A DNA stretch of 64,000 bases from positions 6,400 to 70,399 of the forward strand of contig UQHH01000008.1 in NCBI GenBank assembly GCA_900540865.1, given 5' to 3'. This DNA is from an uncultured Oscillospiraceae bacterium. GTDB lineage: Bacteria; Bacillota; Clostridia; Oscillospirales; Acutalibacteraceae. Under the pieces are notes generated by a model that was not told the origin of the DNA, did not search any database, and saw only the letters and a program-made list of their open reading frames with translations. Position numbers and translations under genes: made by a program. Shown in pieces: positions 25,222-34,234 of this stretch. Positions within the stretch are counted from its first letter, which is position 1. The number at the start of each line of letters is the position of its first letter.

Positions 25222-25743
25222 TCAGCGTTTTTCAGGCTCCGGGTAATCCACGCCGAACGTCTCGACCGTTACTTTTTTCATAACCTGCCGGTCGAGCGGC
25301 TTGTCGTTCATGTCGGTGTCGCACCCGGCAATCTCATTGACAACGTCGAGCCCCTGTGTCACCTTGCCGAACGCGCTGTATGCGCCGTCGAGGTGCGGCG
25401 CGTCCTTATGCATAATAAAAAACTGGGAGCCGGCTGAGTCCGGCTGCATGCTGCGCGCCATCGACAGCACGCCCGGCGTATGCTTTAAATTATTCTCAAA
25501 ACCGTTCTGCGCAAACTCGCCGCGTATGGAATAGCCGGGGCCGCCGCAGCCGGTACCCTCCGGGCAGCCGCCCTGCAGCATAAAGCCGTAAATAACGCGG
25601 TGGAAGGTAAGGCCGTCGTAAAAGCCCTTTTTAATCAGGCTGATAAAATTGTTGACCGTATTCGGGGCAATCTCCGGGTAAAGCTCTGCCTTGATGATGT
25701 CGCCGTTTTCCATTTCAATCGTAACAACAGGGTTCTGGCTCAT
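25222..25743 (-). CDS. Cyclophilin-type peptidyl-prolyl cis-trans isomerase
   Basis: 173-residue cytoplasmic prolyl isomerase that assists protein folding. Family marks: FHRVIYGFMLQGGCPEGTGCGGPGY (active-site Arg, Phe and Gln), GVLSMARSMQPDSAGSQFFI, and LDGAYSAFGKVTQGLDVV. No signal peptide. GGGAGA lies upstream of the ATG. Single-gene transcript convergent with the trp operon. Confidence 0.95.
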   Translation of the reverse strand: MSQNPVVTIEMENGDIIKAELYPEIAPNTVNNFISLIKKGFYDGLTFHRVIYGFMLQGGCPEGTGCGGPGYSIRGEFAQNGFENNLKHTPGVLSMARSMQPDSAGSQFFIMHKDAPHLDGAYSAFGKVTQGLDVVNEIAGCDTDMNDKPLDRQVMKKVTVETFGVDYPEPEKR

Positions 25744-25867
25744 TATGGGTATCTCCCTTTCTGTTTTAAAAGTTGTTATCTATTGTACCGCACCTATTTG
25801 TATTTATCAACCTGTTTTCTTTATAGGGTTCTGAAACAATTCAATTTGTATATTTTATAGCAAAAGG

Positions 25868-25903
25868 AAAGCGGCGGATGCTTCTAAAACCCGCCGCTTT
25901 TTT
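25868..25903 (-). terminator. Bidirectional hairpin between cyclophilin and acetyltransferase
   Basis: AAAGCGGCGG and CCGCCGCTTT form a ten-base perfect stem; T runs on both sides. It most likely ends the minus-strand acetyltransferase transcript. Confidence 0.7.
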
Positions 25904-25967
25904 GTATTAATAATTGAAAAACATGCCCTGAAACTTTTGCATTTGTGAGCAGGGCTGTTATCTTATG

Positions 25968-26450
25968 TTAGCCCAGTTCTTTCACGTAATAATCTTTTTG
26001 CTCGTCAAAAACATATCCGTTTGCCAGCAGCACGTGATTGGACGGACCGTTTTCCTTATCCGGCTGGACGATAATCCGTTTTGCCTGCTCCTTTTGCTGG
26101 ATAAATTCGGTCAGCAGCTTAATCAGCGCCTTGCCGTAGCCCTTGCCCAAGTAGGCTTCGTTTCCGATTAAATAATCTATACTGAACGTATCGCCGCGTT
26201 CGTTCACCTCGTACCAGTCCTCTATATCATTGCCGTCAAAGCAGTCATAATATTGACAAAAACCAACGGCGGTTTCATTTTCCATCACAATAAAGTGATG
26301 TATCCACGAAAAGCTGCCGCTGCGCTCGTTTATTTCATGCAGCCAATCGTTTGGGTCATGGTACCACTTTAAAATATAGGCCTTATTCAGCCACGAGGTA
26401 AACAGCGCAATATCTTCGTCAGTGAACGCACGTAAGCTCAAATTTTTCAT
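25968..26450 (-). CDS. GNAT-family N-acetyltransferase, AAC(6')-like
   Basis: 160 residues. N-terminal LSLRAFTDEDIALFTSWL and HHFIVMENETAVGFCQYYD, followed by DYLIGNEAYLGKGYGKALI (the acetyl-CoA-binding Q/RxxGxG/A loop as LGKGYG) and RIIVQPDKENGPSNHVLLANGY, are those of the GNAT group that contains aminoglycoside 6'-N-acetyltransferases and IucB-like enzymes. Resistance activity is not implied: many chromosomal members of this group have unknown or housekeeping substrates. Isolated gene with a fairly weak ribosome site (AGGGGAAGTGAAAG). Confidence 0.8.
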   Translation of the reverse strand: MKNLSLRAFTDEDIALFTSWLNKAYILKWYHDPNDWLHEINERSGSFSWIHHFIVMENETAVGFCQYYDCFDGNDIEDWYEVNERGDTFSIDYLIGNEAYLGKGYGKALIKLLTEFIQQKEQAKRIIVQPDKENGPSNHVLLANGYVFDEQKDYYVKELG

Positions 26451-26534
26451 CTTTCACTTCCCCTATCGTTTAAAATACTGTAAAAAGCGCACAGGCCTTA
26501 GAAGTTCTGTGCGCTTTCGTTGCGCGGCAAAAAA

Positions 26535-28634
26535 TCAAACAAGATATTTCTGCTCGCATTCCTCCAGCGAGAGCGGGCGGCTGAACAAATATCCCTGCGC
26601 CTGCGCGCAGCCCATGTTCCTGAGCATGTGGAACTGCTCCTCCGTTTCAACGCCCTCCGCAATCGTGCGGATTCCCATTTTCCCGCAGATTTCAATTAAA
26701 AGCGCGACGACCGACTGCGCTTTCAGGTTCGTCGTGATGTGGTCAACCAGACTTTTATCGATTTTAAGCACATCGAAATCAACCGAGGTAAACAGTGAAA
26801 GGTTGGCGTAATGTACACCGAAATCGTCAATGGAAACGGTAAAGCCCGCGTCGCGTATCCGCTGAATCAATCCGTTGATGTCAAAGCCCTCAAGGCCTTC
26901 CACGCTTTCCGTCATTTCAATTTCCACCCAGCTTTTCTCCACCCCGTATTTCTCGCAGATTTCTGTAATACTGGAAATAAAGCTGCGCTCCGTCAGCGAG
27001 TACCGGGAAAAATTCACAGAAACCGGCACCGCTTTTTTTCCTTTGGAAAGCCATTTGGAAACCTTGGAGCAGGCAAATTCAAACACATAAAAATCAAGCG
27101 CGCTGATAAGCTTTGCATCCTCAAGCAGGGGCAGAAATTGGTCGGGCGCCAAAATTCCGCCGTCCGGCATCCTGTAGCGGACAAGCGCCTCCATTCCCAC
27201 CATTTCGCGGCTGTCGAAAGACACCTTCGGCTGTAAATACACAGGGAAACAGCCGCCGTTTAGTTTTTCCTGAAGGACGCCGGGAGCGGTCAGGCCCAAA
27301 ACGTCGTCATTGTAATGGCGGTAACGGTTAGAGGCAAGGTTTTTCCGGTAATACTGCTTTTTATCCTCATACATCACCGCGTCCGCGTCGGAAATCAGCC
27401 GTTGGAGGTCGACCGCGTCGTCCGTCCATTCATAGCCGATTGCCGCCTGGCATTGCGGGTCGCTGTCAAAACGCTTTTTCAGCTCAATTACGTTTTCCAT
27501 AAAAGCTTCTTTTGAAAGGTTCCTGCTAATCACAACGAACTCATCCCCGCCGATGCGGTAAAAATCCGACTGGCCGAACACCTCTGTAATAATCCGGGCA
27601 CAGTCAACCAGAATACGGTCGCCGTAGAAATGGCCGTAGCGGTCGTTGATATCCTTCAGGCCGTTGATGTCAAGATATACGATACCGACCGCTCCTTCAT
27701 TTTCTTCGTACCTTCCAATATCCTTAATATAACGGTTGCGGTTGTAAAGGCCGGTAAGCATATCCTGATAGCTCAGCTTCATCAGCTGCTGCTCGGCCTC
27801 TGCCCGGCGCAGTGTAGAAATCAGAAAATACCGCAACGTGTGGAGCAGGGATGAAATGTTTTTTATTTTTTCACTCGGAGGATTATCCACGCCGATATAC
27901 CCAATAAGCTGACCGTCCTTTTCAAGCGGCGCAACTACCAGGCTTTTAATTCCCTGTTCGGATAGGATACGATACTCGACTGGGTTGATTTGCCTGACAT
28001 CCTCCATATTTTCTATAATAACGCATTCGCTTCTTTCAAAAAAAGGGCGCCATCTGTCAATTAGGGAGACGTCCATCCCCTGCAGGTTTTCCTTCTGCGG
28101 TTCAATTCCATCGGCACACCATTCATATGTATTATCCATTTTCGCGCCATGGATATGGAAGATATACGCGCGGTCCGCGGATAAGAAGGCCCCAAGCATT
28201 TGGAGCACGAGCGGAAAGGTTTTCCCGGCGTTTGCCGACTCGGAGAGAAGCTTTACGCATTCCATAACCATATGCTCCGCCTCCAGCGCGTTTTGAAGGT
28301 CGATTTTTTCCCGCTTATTATTTGTTATGTCGAACGCAATTTCCAGCCGGACGTCCTTGCCTTTCCACTTGACCAGCTTATCCTTGAGCAGGTAATGGCG
28401 GTCTAAAATCGGATTGGTATACTCCCAGGTATGCGTTTTATCAAAGGACAGGCTTTTGTTTGTACAAAACGGGCACGGATGGTCGAGCCCCTGCAGGGCC
28501 TTATAGCATTTTTGACCGTTGAGCTCCGATATACCGAACATTTTACGGCCTTCCTTGTTCATAAATAACAGCTCATAGGTATCCAAATCGGCTACATAAA
28601 CAAGCTCGGACATTTCGTCCATTAGTTCAAACAT
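26535..28634 (-). CDS. PAS-GAF-GGDEF-EAL cyclic-di-GMP signalling protein
   Basis: 699 residues from ATG 28634 (AGGAGG upstream; 19 more codons open but unsupported). Order: PAS-like domain (about 1-105) with Cys pairs in QKCYK and HPCPFCTNKS, GAF domain (about 115-275), GGDEF domain with intact GGDEF at 362-366 and the metal Asp in VYLDINGLKDIN, and EAL domain with EAL at 482-484, SIDDFGVHYANLS and EGVETEEQ. Both catalytic signatures are intact, so it may both make and break c-di-GMP, with the sensory half choosing between them. No RxxD inhibitory site precedes GGDEF. No membrane segment, so it senses a cytoplasmic signal; the Cys cluster might bind metal or haem. HD-GYP genes 14 kb away could share the pathway. 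Confidence 0.92.
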   Translation of the reverse strand: MFELMDEMSELVYVADLDTYELLFMNKEGRKMFGISELNGQKCYKALQGLDHPCPFCTNKSLSFDKTHTWEYTNPILDRHYLLKDKLVKWKGKDVRLEIAFDITNNKREKIDLQNALEAEHMVMECVKLLSESANAGKTFPLVLQMLGAFLSADRAYIFHIHGAKMDNTYEWCADGIEPQKENLQGMDVSLIDRWRPFFERSECVIIENMEDVRQINPVEYRILSEQGIKSLVVAPLEKDGQLIGYIGVDNPPSEKIKNISSLLHTLRYFLISTLRRAEAEQQLMKLSYQDMLTGLYNRNRYIKDIGRYEENEGAVGIVYLDINGLKDINDRYGHFYGDRILVDCARIITEVFGQSDFYRIGGDEFVVISRNLSKEAFMENVIELKKRFDSDPQCQAAIGYEWTDDAVDLQRLISDADAVMYEDKKQYYRKNLASNRYRHYNDDVLGLTAPGVLQEKLNGGCFPVYLQPKVSFDSREMVGMEALVRYRMPDGGILAPDQFLPLLEDAKLISALDFYVFEFACSKVSKWLSKGKKAVPVSVNFSRYSLTERSFISSITEICEKYGVEKSWVEIEMTESVEGLEGFDINGLIQRIRDAGFTVSIDDFGVHYANLSLFTSVDFDVLKIDKSLVDHITTNLKAQSVVALLIEICGKMGIRTIAEGVETEEQFHMLRNMGCAQAQGYLFSRPLSLEECEQKYLV

Positions 28635-28780
28635 GGTTCCTCCTGCCAAGCCGGAAATCTTTGTAAGCGGCGGTTCCGGCGGCGCTAGCAATATTTATTT
28701 GCCGCAGTTCGAGAAATACGTTTTCATTATACCATAACTCATTCAAAATGCACGCATTTTATTATGATGTTTTCCATAAA

Positions 28781-29065
28781 TTATTGCCTTGTGCGCCGGT
28801 ACAGTTCTTTCCCAATTTGCACCAGCGCAATACTGGCAATCCATACGATAAAACCGAGGCTGCAGCGCAGCACGGCCTGCTCGTCAGTCATAAGGCGGAT
28901 ATCCACGCCGCCGCTCGTTCCAAGGATAAAAAAGAAATACAGAAAGGTCAGAAGCGCAGCCGCATTTTTCACAGCAAAAGGAATTATCCTTTTTGTAAAA
29001 AAATAGCAGCTAGCCGCTGGAAGCAGTCTTGCCTTTCCTGCCTGTTTTCTAAAAAATTTCCGCAT
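28781..29065 (-). CDS. Small membrane protein of unknown function
   Basis: 94 residues with a GGGAGGGC ribosome site just upstream of ATG. Two hydrophobic helices (NAAALLTFLYFFFILGTSGG and LRCSLGFIVWIASIALVQIG) are separated by a polar stretch, with a basic N-terminus and a basic C-terminus (GKELYRRTRQ). No named family recognised. It stands alone between the GGDEF-EAL gene and the spore-coat-like genes. Confidence 0.6.
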   Translation of the reverse strand: MRKFFRKQAGKARLLPAASCYFFTKRIIPFAVKNAAALLTFLYFFFILGTSGGVDIRLMTDEQAVLRCSLGFIVWIASIALVQIGKELYRRTRQ

Positions 29066-29273
29066 TCAAAGCCCTCCCGGCAGTCGTTTAAAGCAAAAAG
29101 CTTTATTATAGCGTGAACGCATTTTTCCGCCGGTATTCAACCGCTCAGGAGAATTTATATTTGTAGCACAGCCGCCTTTTGCTTTACATACATTTTAAGC
29201 ATAAAACGTGGAATAACCGTTCGCCTCCGGGTGATAATAATAGTAATTCCAAAATACAAAGGAGGAAATCAAA

Positions 29274-29450
29274 ATGTCACCAAAAGAACTGCTTTATATC
29301 GAGGATGCGCTTGGACATGAGAAACAGATGAAAACTGCCTGCACGGATTTTGCGCAACAGCTTCAGGACCCGGAGCTCAAGAATTTTGTCCAGGAGCTTT
29401 GCAGCAAGCATCAGGAATGCTTCAACCGTTTTTACGGCCTTCTGAAATAA
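29274..29450 (+). CDS. Small spore-coat-like protein (CotF-related), first of a pair
   Basis: 58 residues (start MSPKELLYIEDALGHEKQMK), with GGAGG eight bases before ATG. Helical, with Cys at two or three positions and the pattern LGHEKQM...ACTDFAQQLQDPELKNFVQEL, which resembles the N-terminal half of CotF-type spore coat proteins (ferritin-like helical hairpin). It is followed 22 bases later by a second gene carrying the other half of such a hairpin. I infer a coat role from this resemblance only. Confidence 0.65.
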   Translation: MSPKELLYIEDALGHEKQMKTACTDFAQQLQDPELKNFVQELCSKHQECFNRFYGLLK

Positions 29451-29472
29451 AATAAGAAAAGAGGAACAGTAA

Positions 29473-29721
29473 ATGGAAGATCGTGTCATTATGGATAATA
29501 TCCTATCCACGACAAAGGGCGCCTGCGACTTGATGATGCACGGCGCAATTGAATCCCCGACCGCCGACGTCCACAGCGCTTTTACGCAGGGCTTCAACGA
29601 CACTCTGTGCATGCAGAATGAAATTTACACAAAAATGTCTCAAAAGGGCTGGTATCCCACCCAGCAGGCGGAGCAGCAGAAAATCGATTCCGTCAAGCAG
29701 AAGTTCAGCGGACAGGCTTAA
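29473..29721 (+). CDS. Small spore-coat-like protein (CotF-related), second of a pair
   Basis: 82 residues, AGAGGA upstream. DRVIMDNILSTTKGACDLMMHGAIES, then TADVHSAFTQGFNDTLCMQNEIYTKMSQKGWYP, is the characteristic pattern of the CotF family of clostridial spore coat proteins: a helical pair with the GWYP-type end. Together with the 58-residue partner upstream it forms a two-gene unit with a terminator-like hairpin after it (29750-29776). Confidence 0.78.
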   Translation: MEDRVIMDNILSTTKGACDLMMHGAIESPTADVHSAFTQGFNDTLCMQNEIYTKMSQKGWYPTQQAEQQKIDSVKQKFSGQA

Positions 29722-29749
29722 CCTTTAATAACCATATAGATAAAAGATG

Positions 29750-29776
29750 AATCCCCTGGTTATGCGCCGGGGGATT
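29750..29776 (+). terminator. Hairpin after the spore-coat-like pair
   Basis: AATCCCCTGG pairs with CCGGGGGATT around TTATGCG. The tail is only moderately T-rich (CTGCTTATAC). Confidence 0.5.
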
Positions 29777-29820
29777 CTGCTTATACTAAATATAATTTCA
29801 AAAAACCGGAGGTGATTATC

Positions 29821-29988
29821 CTGGAGGAATGGACGGACGAATTCCAATGTGAGCTTTACGATATCGACGGCCAATATCAGGGACGCTGGATAATTGGGTT
29901 TCTCCCATATGGCAGCCAATACGTTATTCTGCGTCGGCTGGACGAGGAAATAAACCGGGACAATCAGGGAAACATAAACACAAATTGA
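29821..29988 (+). CDS. Small acidic protein upstream of Ku, probable CTG start
   Basis: 55 residues: LEEWTDEFQCELYDIDGQYQ, then RWIIGFLPYGSQYVILRRLDEEINRD. The only start at a sensible distance (about eight bases) from the strong GGAGGTG ribosome site is CTG 29821; the GTG within the ribosome site itself is the alternative. It ends 15 bases before ku and is probably in the same transcript (TATAAT at 29791-29796 upstream). I do not recognise the family; it could be an accessory NHEJ factor or unrelated. Confidence 0.5.
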   Translation: MEEWTDEFQCELYDIDGQYQGRWIIGFLPYGSQYVILRRLDEEINRDNQGNINTN

Positions 29989-30003
29989 TTATGAGGTGAT
30001 AAC

Positions 30004-30819
30004 ATGGCAGCTTCACATAAGGGCGCAATCTCGTTCGGCCTTGTGCATATTCCCGTCGCCCTGCATACGGCGACGCAGGATAACGACATCCACTTTAACC
30101 AGCTTTGCCGCGAGGACGGCAGCCGTATCAAATATAAAAGGGTCTGCTCCCACTGCGGAAAAGAAGTCGCGGGCAAAGATATTGTAAAAGGCTTTGAATT
30201 TGCTCCGGGGCAGTATATTACCATGAGCGAGGAGGATTTTGAAAAGGCGAAGACGCCGAAGGACAAAACTATACAAATTCTGCATTTTGCGGAATTGTCG
30301 AGCATCCGGCCCATCTATTACGATAAGACCTACCATGCCGTGCCGGAGGCCGGCGGAGACAAAGCCTATGAGCTTCTGCGCCGCGCCATGCTAGACGAGC
30401 AAAAGGTAGCGATAGCCAAAACCGTTATGGGACAGTCTGAAAAACTGCTCTGTCTAATCCCCACACAAAAGGGTATTTTGATTGAAACGCTTTTTTTCGC
30501 GGATGAGGTAAAGGAAATGCCAAAGGAGCCGGCACATCCAGATTTGGCGGAGGCGGAGCTCACCATGGCAAAAACACTGGTTAATTCGATGGTAACGGAA
30601 TTTGAGGCCGAAAAATATCACGACGAATACCAAATAAGGCTGCGCCAGATTATCGAGGATAAAATCGCGGGGAAAGAGGTCGTGCAGGCTCCCGCAGAAA
30701 AGCCGGATAACGTCATCAATATTATGGAAGCGCTGCAGGCCAGCCTGAAGCAGGTAGAGGAAGATAAAGCCCCGCCGAAGAAAAAGCGCGCTTCGCGTAA
30801 GAACGCGGAAACGGCATGA
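30004..30819 (+). CDS. ku: Ku DNA end-binding protein (non-homologous end joining)
   Basis: 271 residues. Homodimeric ring that binds double-strand break ends and recruits the ligase. N-terminal KGAISFGLVHIPVALHTATQDNDIHFNQLCREDGSRIKYKR is diagnostic in short pieces (SFGLVHIPV, FNQLC). CSHCGKEV resembles a zinc-knuckle-like motif seen in bacterial Ku. The C-terminal tail is Lys-rich (PPKKKRASRKN) as in many bacterial Ku, and probably aids DNA binding or threading. GAGGTGAT precedes the ATG. The stop overlaps the ligase start (ATGA). Confidence 0.95.
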   Translation: MAASHKGAISFGLVHIPVALHTATQDNDIHFNQLCREDGSRIKYKRVCSHCGKEVAGKDIVKGFEFAPGQYITMSEEDFEKAKTPKDKTIQILHFAELSSIRPIYYDKTYHAVPEAGGDKAYELLRRAMLDEQKVAIAKTVMGQSEKLLCLIPTQKGILIETLFFADEVKEMPKEPAHPDLAEAELTMAKTLVNSMVTEFEAEKYHDEYQIRLRQIIEDKIAGKEVVQAPAEKPDNVINIMEALQASLKQVEEDKAPPKKKRASRKNAETA

Positions 30820-31787
30820 ACGATTTATTTGAAGCAAAACAGGTAAAGCCCATGCTGATTGGAGAAATCTCCGATGCTTTCGACGACCCTGAATATATCT
30901 ATGAGATGAAATGGGACGGGGAGCGCTGCATTGCGTATCTCGACCCGAAAGAGGGGACCGTCCTCATCAATAAAAGGGAGGTCCGCATGCTGCCGAAGGT
31001 TCCGGAGCTGTCCCAAATACACAAGCAGATAAAAAAACGCTGCATCCTGGACGGAGAGCTTACCATGCTTAAGGACGGAAGGCCCGACTTTGAAGGAATC
31101 CAGCGCAGAAGCCTGATGAGCAATACCTTTAAAATCGCAATAGACGCAAAGCGTAATCCCGCGAGCTTCGTCGCGTTCGATATTTTGTACTATGACGGGG
31201 ATGACTTAACGCCGCTGCCGCTGATGGAGCGAAAGGATTATCTGCAAAAGGCGGTAAAAAAAGAATCGGAACGCCTGGCGGTATCCCGTTATATCGAAGA
31301 AAAAGGAACCGCGTTTTATGAGCTTGCAAAGTCACAGGATTTAGAAGGAATTGTGGCAAAGCGTAAGGGCAGCGTCTATGTGCCGGGAAAACGGACAAAG
31401 GATTGGTCGAAAATTAAAAATTTGCAGGACGACGACTTTGTCATCTGCGGTTATATTTTTAAAGAAGACTATATTGTAAGCCTTGTTTTAGGCCAATACG
31501 AAACCGGCAGGCTTATATATAAAGGCCATGTGACGACTGGTGTACGCGGCCCGGAATTTGAAAAAATCAAGCAGGGAGAAACTATTTCCGAGCACCCATT
31601 TGACGAGCCCGTACCATCAGGCCACGGCAACGAGAACGCCGTCTGGCTCGTACCGGAGCTTGTCTGTACGGTAAAATTCATGTACCGTACAGACAACGGA
31701 GGCCTGCGCCATCCCGTATTTAAGGGACTGCGCGGCGACAAGCCGCCATCGGAGTGTATAGAGCCAGGGAAAGCCCCCAGGGATTGA
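30816..31787 (+). CDS. ligD: ATP-dependent DNA ligase, stand-alone LigD-type ligase domain
   Basis: 323 residues: adenylation domain (about 1-200) with nucleophile Lys32 in YEMKWDGERC (KxDG motif), CILDGELTM, FVAFDILYYDG, LEGIVAKRKGS and DWSKIK; then the OB domain (about 205-323). There is no polymerase/primase and no phosphoesterase domain, so this is the ligase part only, unlike the three-domain LigD of mycobacteria and pseudomonads. It is translationally coupled to ku, so the pair forms a minimal two-component NHEJ system. In spore-formers such systems repair breaks at germination, which fits the neighbourhood. A terminator follows. Confidence 0.93.
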   Translation: MNDLFEAKQVKPMLIGEISDAFDDPEYIYEMKWDGERCIAYLDPKEGTVLINKREVRMLPKVPELSQIHKQIKKRCILDGELTMLKDGRPDFEGIQRRSLMSNTFKIAIDAKRNPASFVAFDILYYDGDDLTPLPLMERKDYLQKAVKKESERLAVSRYIEEKGTAFYELAKSQDLEGIVAKRKGSVYVPGKRTKDWSKIKNLQDDDFVICGYIFKEDYIVSLVLGQYETGRLIYKGHVTTGVRGPEFEKIKQGETISEHPFDEPVPSGHGNENAVWLVPELVCTVKFMYRTDNGGLRHPVFKGLRGDKPPSECIEPGKAPRD

Positions 31788-31805
31788 CCCAGGGGCTTTT
31801 TATAT
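31771..31805 (+). terminator. Terminator of the ku-ligD operon
   Basis: AGCCCCCAGGG pairs with CCCAGGGGCT around ATTGA, followed by TTTTTAT; it overlaps the end of the ligase gene. Confidence 0.8.
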
Positions 31806-31914
31806 AGCGTTAGCTTCAATTCACATTTCTGCGGTATCGGTTTCTGTTCCACATTCCTGCGCATAAAGCATTATCTTTCCCTTTGGCGGCAGGAGTATCT
31901 ATGCATAGAATATA

Positions 31915-31967
31915 GCGGTGCGGGAAATAAACATTCTTTTTATAAGAATGTCTGTCTCCCGCACCGC
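31915..31967 (-). terminator. Large nested hairpin downstream of the sugar ABC operon
   Basis: An outer perfect 11-base stem (GCGGTGCGGGA with TCCCGCACCGC) encloses an inner perfect stem (ACATTCTT with AAGAATGT). No long T run follows on the minus strand, so it may cap the mRNA 3' end after processing as much as terminate transcription. Confidence 0.55.
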
Positions 31968-31996
31968 CGTTTATAAGAGTAAGAAGAAGGAAAGCT

Positions 31997-32992
31997 TTAT
32001 GAACAAGTATTCTTTTTACGTTTTGGCAATCGAAACATCGACCGCAGCCTTGCCCTCAGCATCAGCATATACTTGCTTTCACTGCTGATGGCGCAGAAAA
32101 CGAGAAGCGCAATCGCAACGGCCGCATTGTTAAACTGCCCCGAAATGCCGACGGCGACCATGCCGAACTTAATCAGCTGGACGGTGACCGCGCCGATGTA
32201 AACGCCAACGATAAGATTAACACGCTTATCCAGCGCGTTTGCCACAAAGAAGCAGATAATGGCGCCAAATACCATATCCATACTTCCCATGTTGGTCGTG
32301 GGAGCCTGCACGAAGGAGCTTGCCAGCGCCAGCATACCGAATAGGCCGCTGAAAAGGCCAACCAAAACAAAGCAGATAATCTTGACCTTTTTTACATTGA
32401 TTCCCTGCTGCTTCGAAACGTTTATGTTATTGGAAACGGCTTTCAAATTAAATCCGAATTTCGTATAAGTATAAATAATATAGGCGATGATAAAGCAAAC
32501 CACCGTTGCGATGATGACTACTGGTGTCTGGTTCAATACGCCGTAGCTTTTGTCGACCTGAACGCCGCCGCCACCCCAGGCAAGCGCCGATATACTTTCC
32601 AGTATCAGCATACAGCCGACTGTGGCAATAATGGACGGAACCTTAATCCATACATATATCAGGCCCGTAATCAAACCAATCAGCGTAGAAACAACAATAA
32701 TGCATATGGCGATTACAGCCGTCCCCCCGCCGATGCGGTTTCCGATTCCGGCGCCGAGAATAATTCCCGCAATTACATTGGCTCCGGCGGCAAAATGCCA
32801 CAGGCCAAGCTTACAGGCAAAGGCAACGCCCCATGCAAGGATTGCCGGCAACATTGCCTGGCGCAAAATATCGAATATTTGCGTTCCGCCCATAGAATCA
32901 GGCTTAAGCAGCAGCAATACCAGATAGAGTATCAGCGGGATTAAAATCGCAATCAAAAAATTCTTTGTTTTATAGGCAATGTTACGCAACAT
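31997..32992 (-). CDS. Sugar ABC transporter permease (RbsC/XylH type), second copy
   Basis: 331 residues from ATG 32992 (GGGGGGAAT upstream; a longer frame exists but lacks a ribosome site). About eight to ten membrane helices, with GGTQIFDILRQAMLPAILAWGVAFA and FAAGANVIAGIILGAGIGNRIG typical of the BPD_transp_2 permeases of carbohydrate (CUT2) transporters. Last gene of the operon; with the other permease (34235-35194) it would form a heterodimeric channel. Ends with a basic tail. Confidence 0.88.
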   Translation of the reverse strand: MLRNIAYKTKNFLIAILIPLILYLVLLLLKPDSMGGTQIFDILRQAMLPAILAWGVAFACKLGLWHFAAGANVIAGIILGAGIGNRIGGGTAVIAICIIVVSTLIGLITGLIYVWIKVPSIIATVGCMLILESISALAWGGGGVQVDKSYGVLNQTPVVIIATVVCFIIAYIIYTYTKFGFNLKAVSNNINVSKQQGINVKKVKIICFVLVGLFSGLFGMLALASSFVQAPTTNMGSMDMVFGAIICFFVANALDKRVNLIVGVYIGAVTVQLIKFGMVAVGISGQFNNAAVAIALLVFCAISSESKYMLMLRARLRSMFRLPKRKKNTCS

Positions 32993-33090
32993 ATTTGATT
33001 CCCCCCAGCCGGAGGCCAGCTTGCGCACGGCCTCCGGTTTCCATTCCATTTCGCTTCTCAATTAAAAGACAGCCACGTAAGGTAAACAGG

Positions 33091-34170
33091 TCAGCCTTGT
33101 TTATCTACCACCGTCTGCATGCTGTACGCCGCTACTTCCTTCAGAAAATCATCCAGGCTCAATTTTGTCAGGTTGACAATTTCTTCGTCGTTATAGGTTT
33201 TAAATGTGCCGAAGTATTTGTCATAGGTCGTAATATCCTCGACAGACTCCAGATAAATGTAGTTTGAATTGATTTCGGTCGGCTTATCGGAGAACGGATT
33301 TCCATTCAGCTTGTTGTACAGGTTGATAAACGCGTAGAACGGGTCAATCTGCGCGCCGGTCGTCAGCATGACCAGGTTCCCCGCATCGAAGGAGGAGGCG
33401 ATGTCGGCCGGCGTATCGAAGGAAGTAAGCTTTATTTTCTTTCCATTGAGGTTCGTAATCAGCGCGTCGATGGCGCCGTTGGAGCCGGAGGAGCAAACCA
33501 GCGCGTCAATGTCCGAATGTGCGGCGACCAGCTGGTCGGCTGCGTCCGTCATATCGGTCGCCGTCGCGGTAGAAGAAGTCACCGCCGTGTAGTAGGTGAT
33601 ATTCAGCTCGTCAAGGCGGGCCTGGACGCCTGCCTGCCGGCGGTCGACGACGCCGTTGCCCGCTTCGCGGTTCAGCAGGCCAAAGGTTTTGCAGCCTTCG
33701 GCAATCAGCTTGTCGACCATTGCCGCGCCCGCGCCTTCTTCATCCTCGACCACGTAGCCCGCAAAATATTTGCTGGCCATGCAGTATTCACGCGCTTCCT
33801 CGTCAATGATGTTACGGAACATTATCTGCATTGGAATTTCCGCTTCTTCACAAATTTTCATGAGCTCGTCAGTCGAGGTGTCCACAATTGGGGTTACCAT
33901 AATCCCGTTTACACCGGCGGCAATCAGGTTTTCAAAGTCGGTGGTCTGCGCTTCAGCGTCATAGCTGCCTGTACGGTAGAGTACGTTTACGCCAAGCGCC
34001 TTCGCGGCCGCGTCGATTGCTTCTTTCGCGGCCGCGCCGAGTCCGTCGTCCGTAGACCAGATGACGACGCCTATCGTGGTTTGCCCGCCGGAATCGCCGC
34101 ACGCGGCAGCCATACAGGCGACCAATGCCAGGGTTAAGAGTAAAGCGATAATTTTTGTTAGCTTTTTCAT
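33091..34170 (-). CDS. Sugar ABC transporter substrate-binding lipoprotein
   Basis: 359 residues. A lipoprotein signal peptide ends at the Cys of MAAAC (about residue 24), so the protein is tethered outside the membrane and hands sugar to the permeases. The two-lobe periplasmic-binding-protein type 1 fold of the RbsB/XylF group is recognisable from TIGVVIWSTDDGLGAAAKEAIDAAAKALG, split in short pieces (GVVIWSTDDG, LIAAGVNGIMVTPIVDTSTDEL, DALVCSSGSNGAIDAL). The ligand is unknown; the neighbouring beta-glucosidase suggests a beta-glucoside. Confidence 0.9.
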   Translation of the reverse strand: MKKLTKIIALLLTLALVACMAAACGDSGGQTTIGVVIWSTDDGLGAAAKEAIDAAAKALGVNVLYRTGSYDAEAQTTDFENLIAAGVNGIMVTPIVDTSTDELMKICEEAEIPMQIMFRNIIDEEAREYCMASKYFAGYVVEDEEGAGAAMVDKLIAEGCKTFGLLNREAGNGVVDRRQAGVQARLDELNITYYTAVTSSTATATDMTDAADQLVAAHSDIDALVCSSGSNGAIDALITNLNGKKIKLTSFDTPADIASSFDAGNLVMLTTGAQIDPFYAFINLYNKLNGNPFSDKPTEINSNYIYLESVEDITTYDKYFGTFKTYNDEEIVNLTKLSLDDFLKEVAAYSMQTVVDKQG

Positions 34171-34234
34171 GTTGAACCTCCATTTTTCTTTTTAACAGCA
34201 AATGAATTTGATAGAATTCTCAACGCTTAAATTT

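Noticed and set aside
25968..26450. Aminoglycoside resistance gene
   Set aside because: The protein is a GNAT member with AAC(6')-like motifs, but it sits in a housekeeping context without mobile elements, so resistance cannot be claimed.
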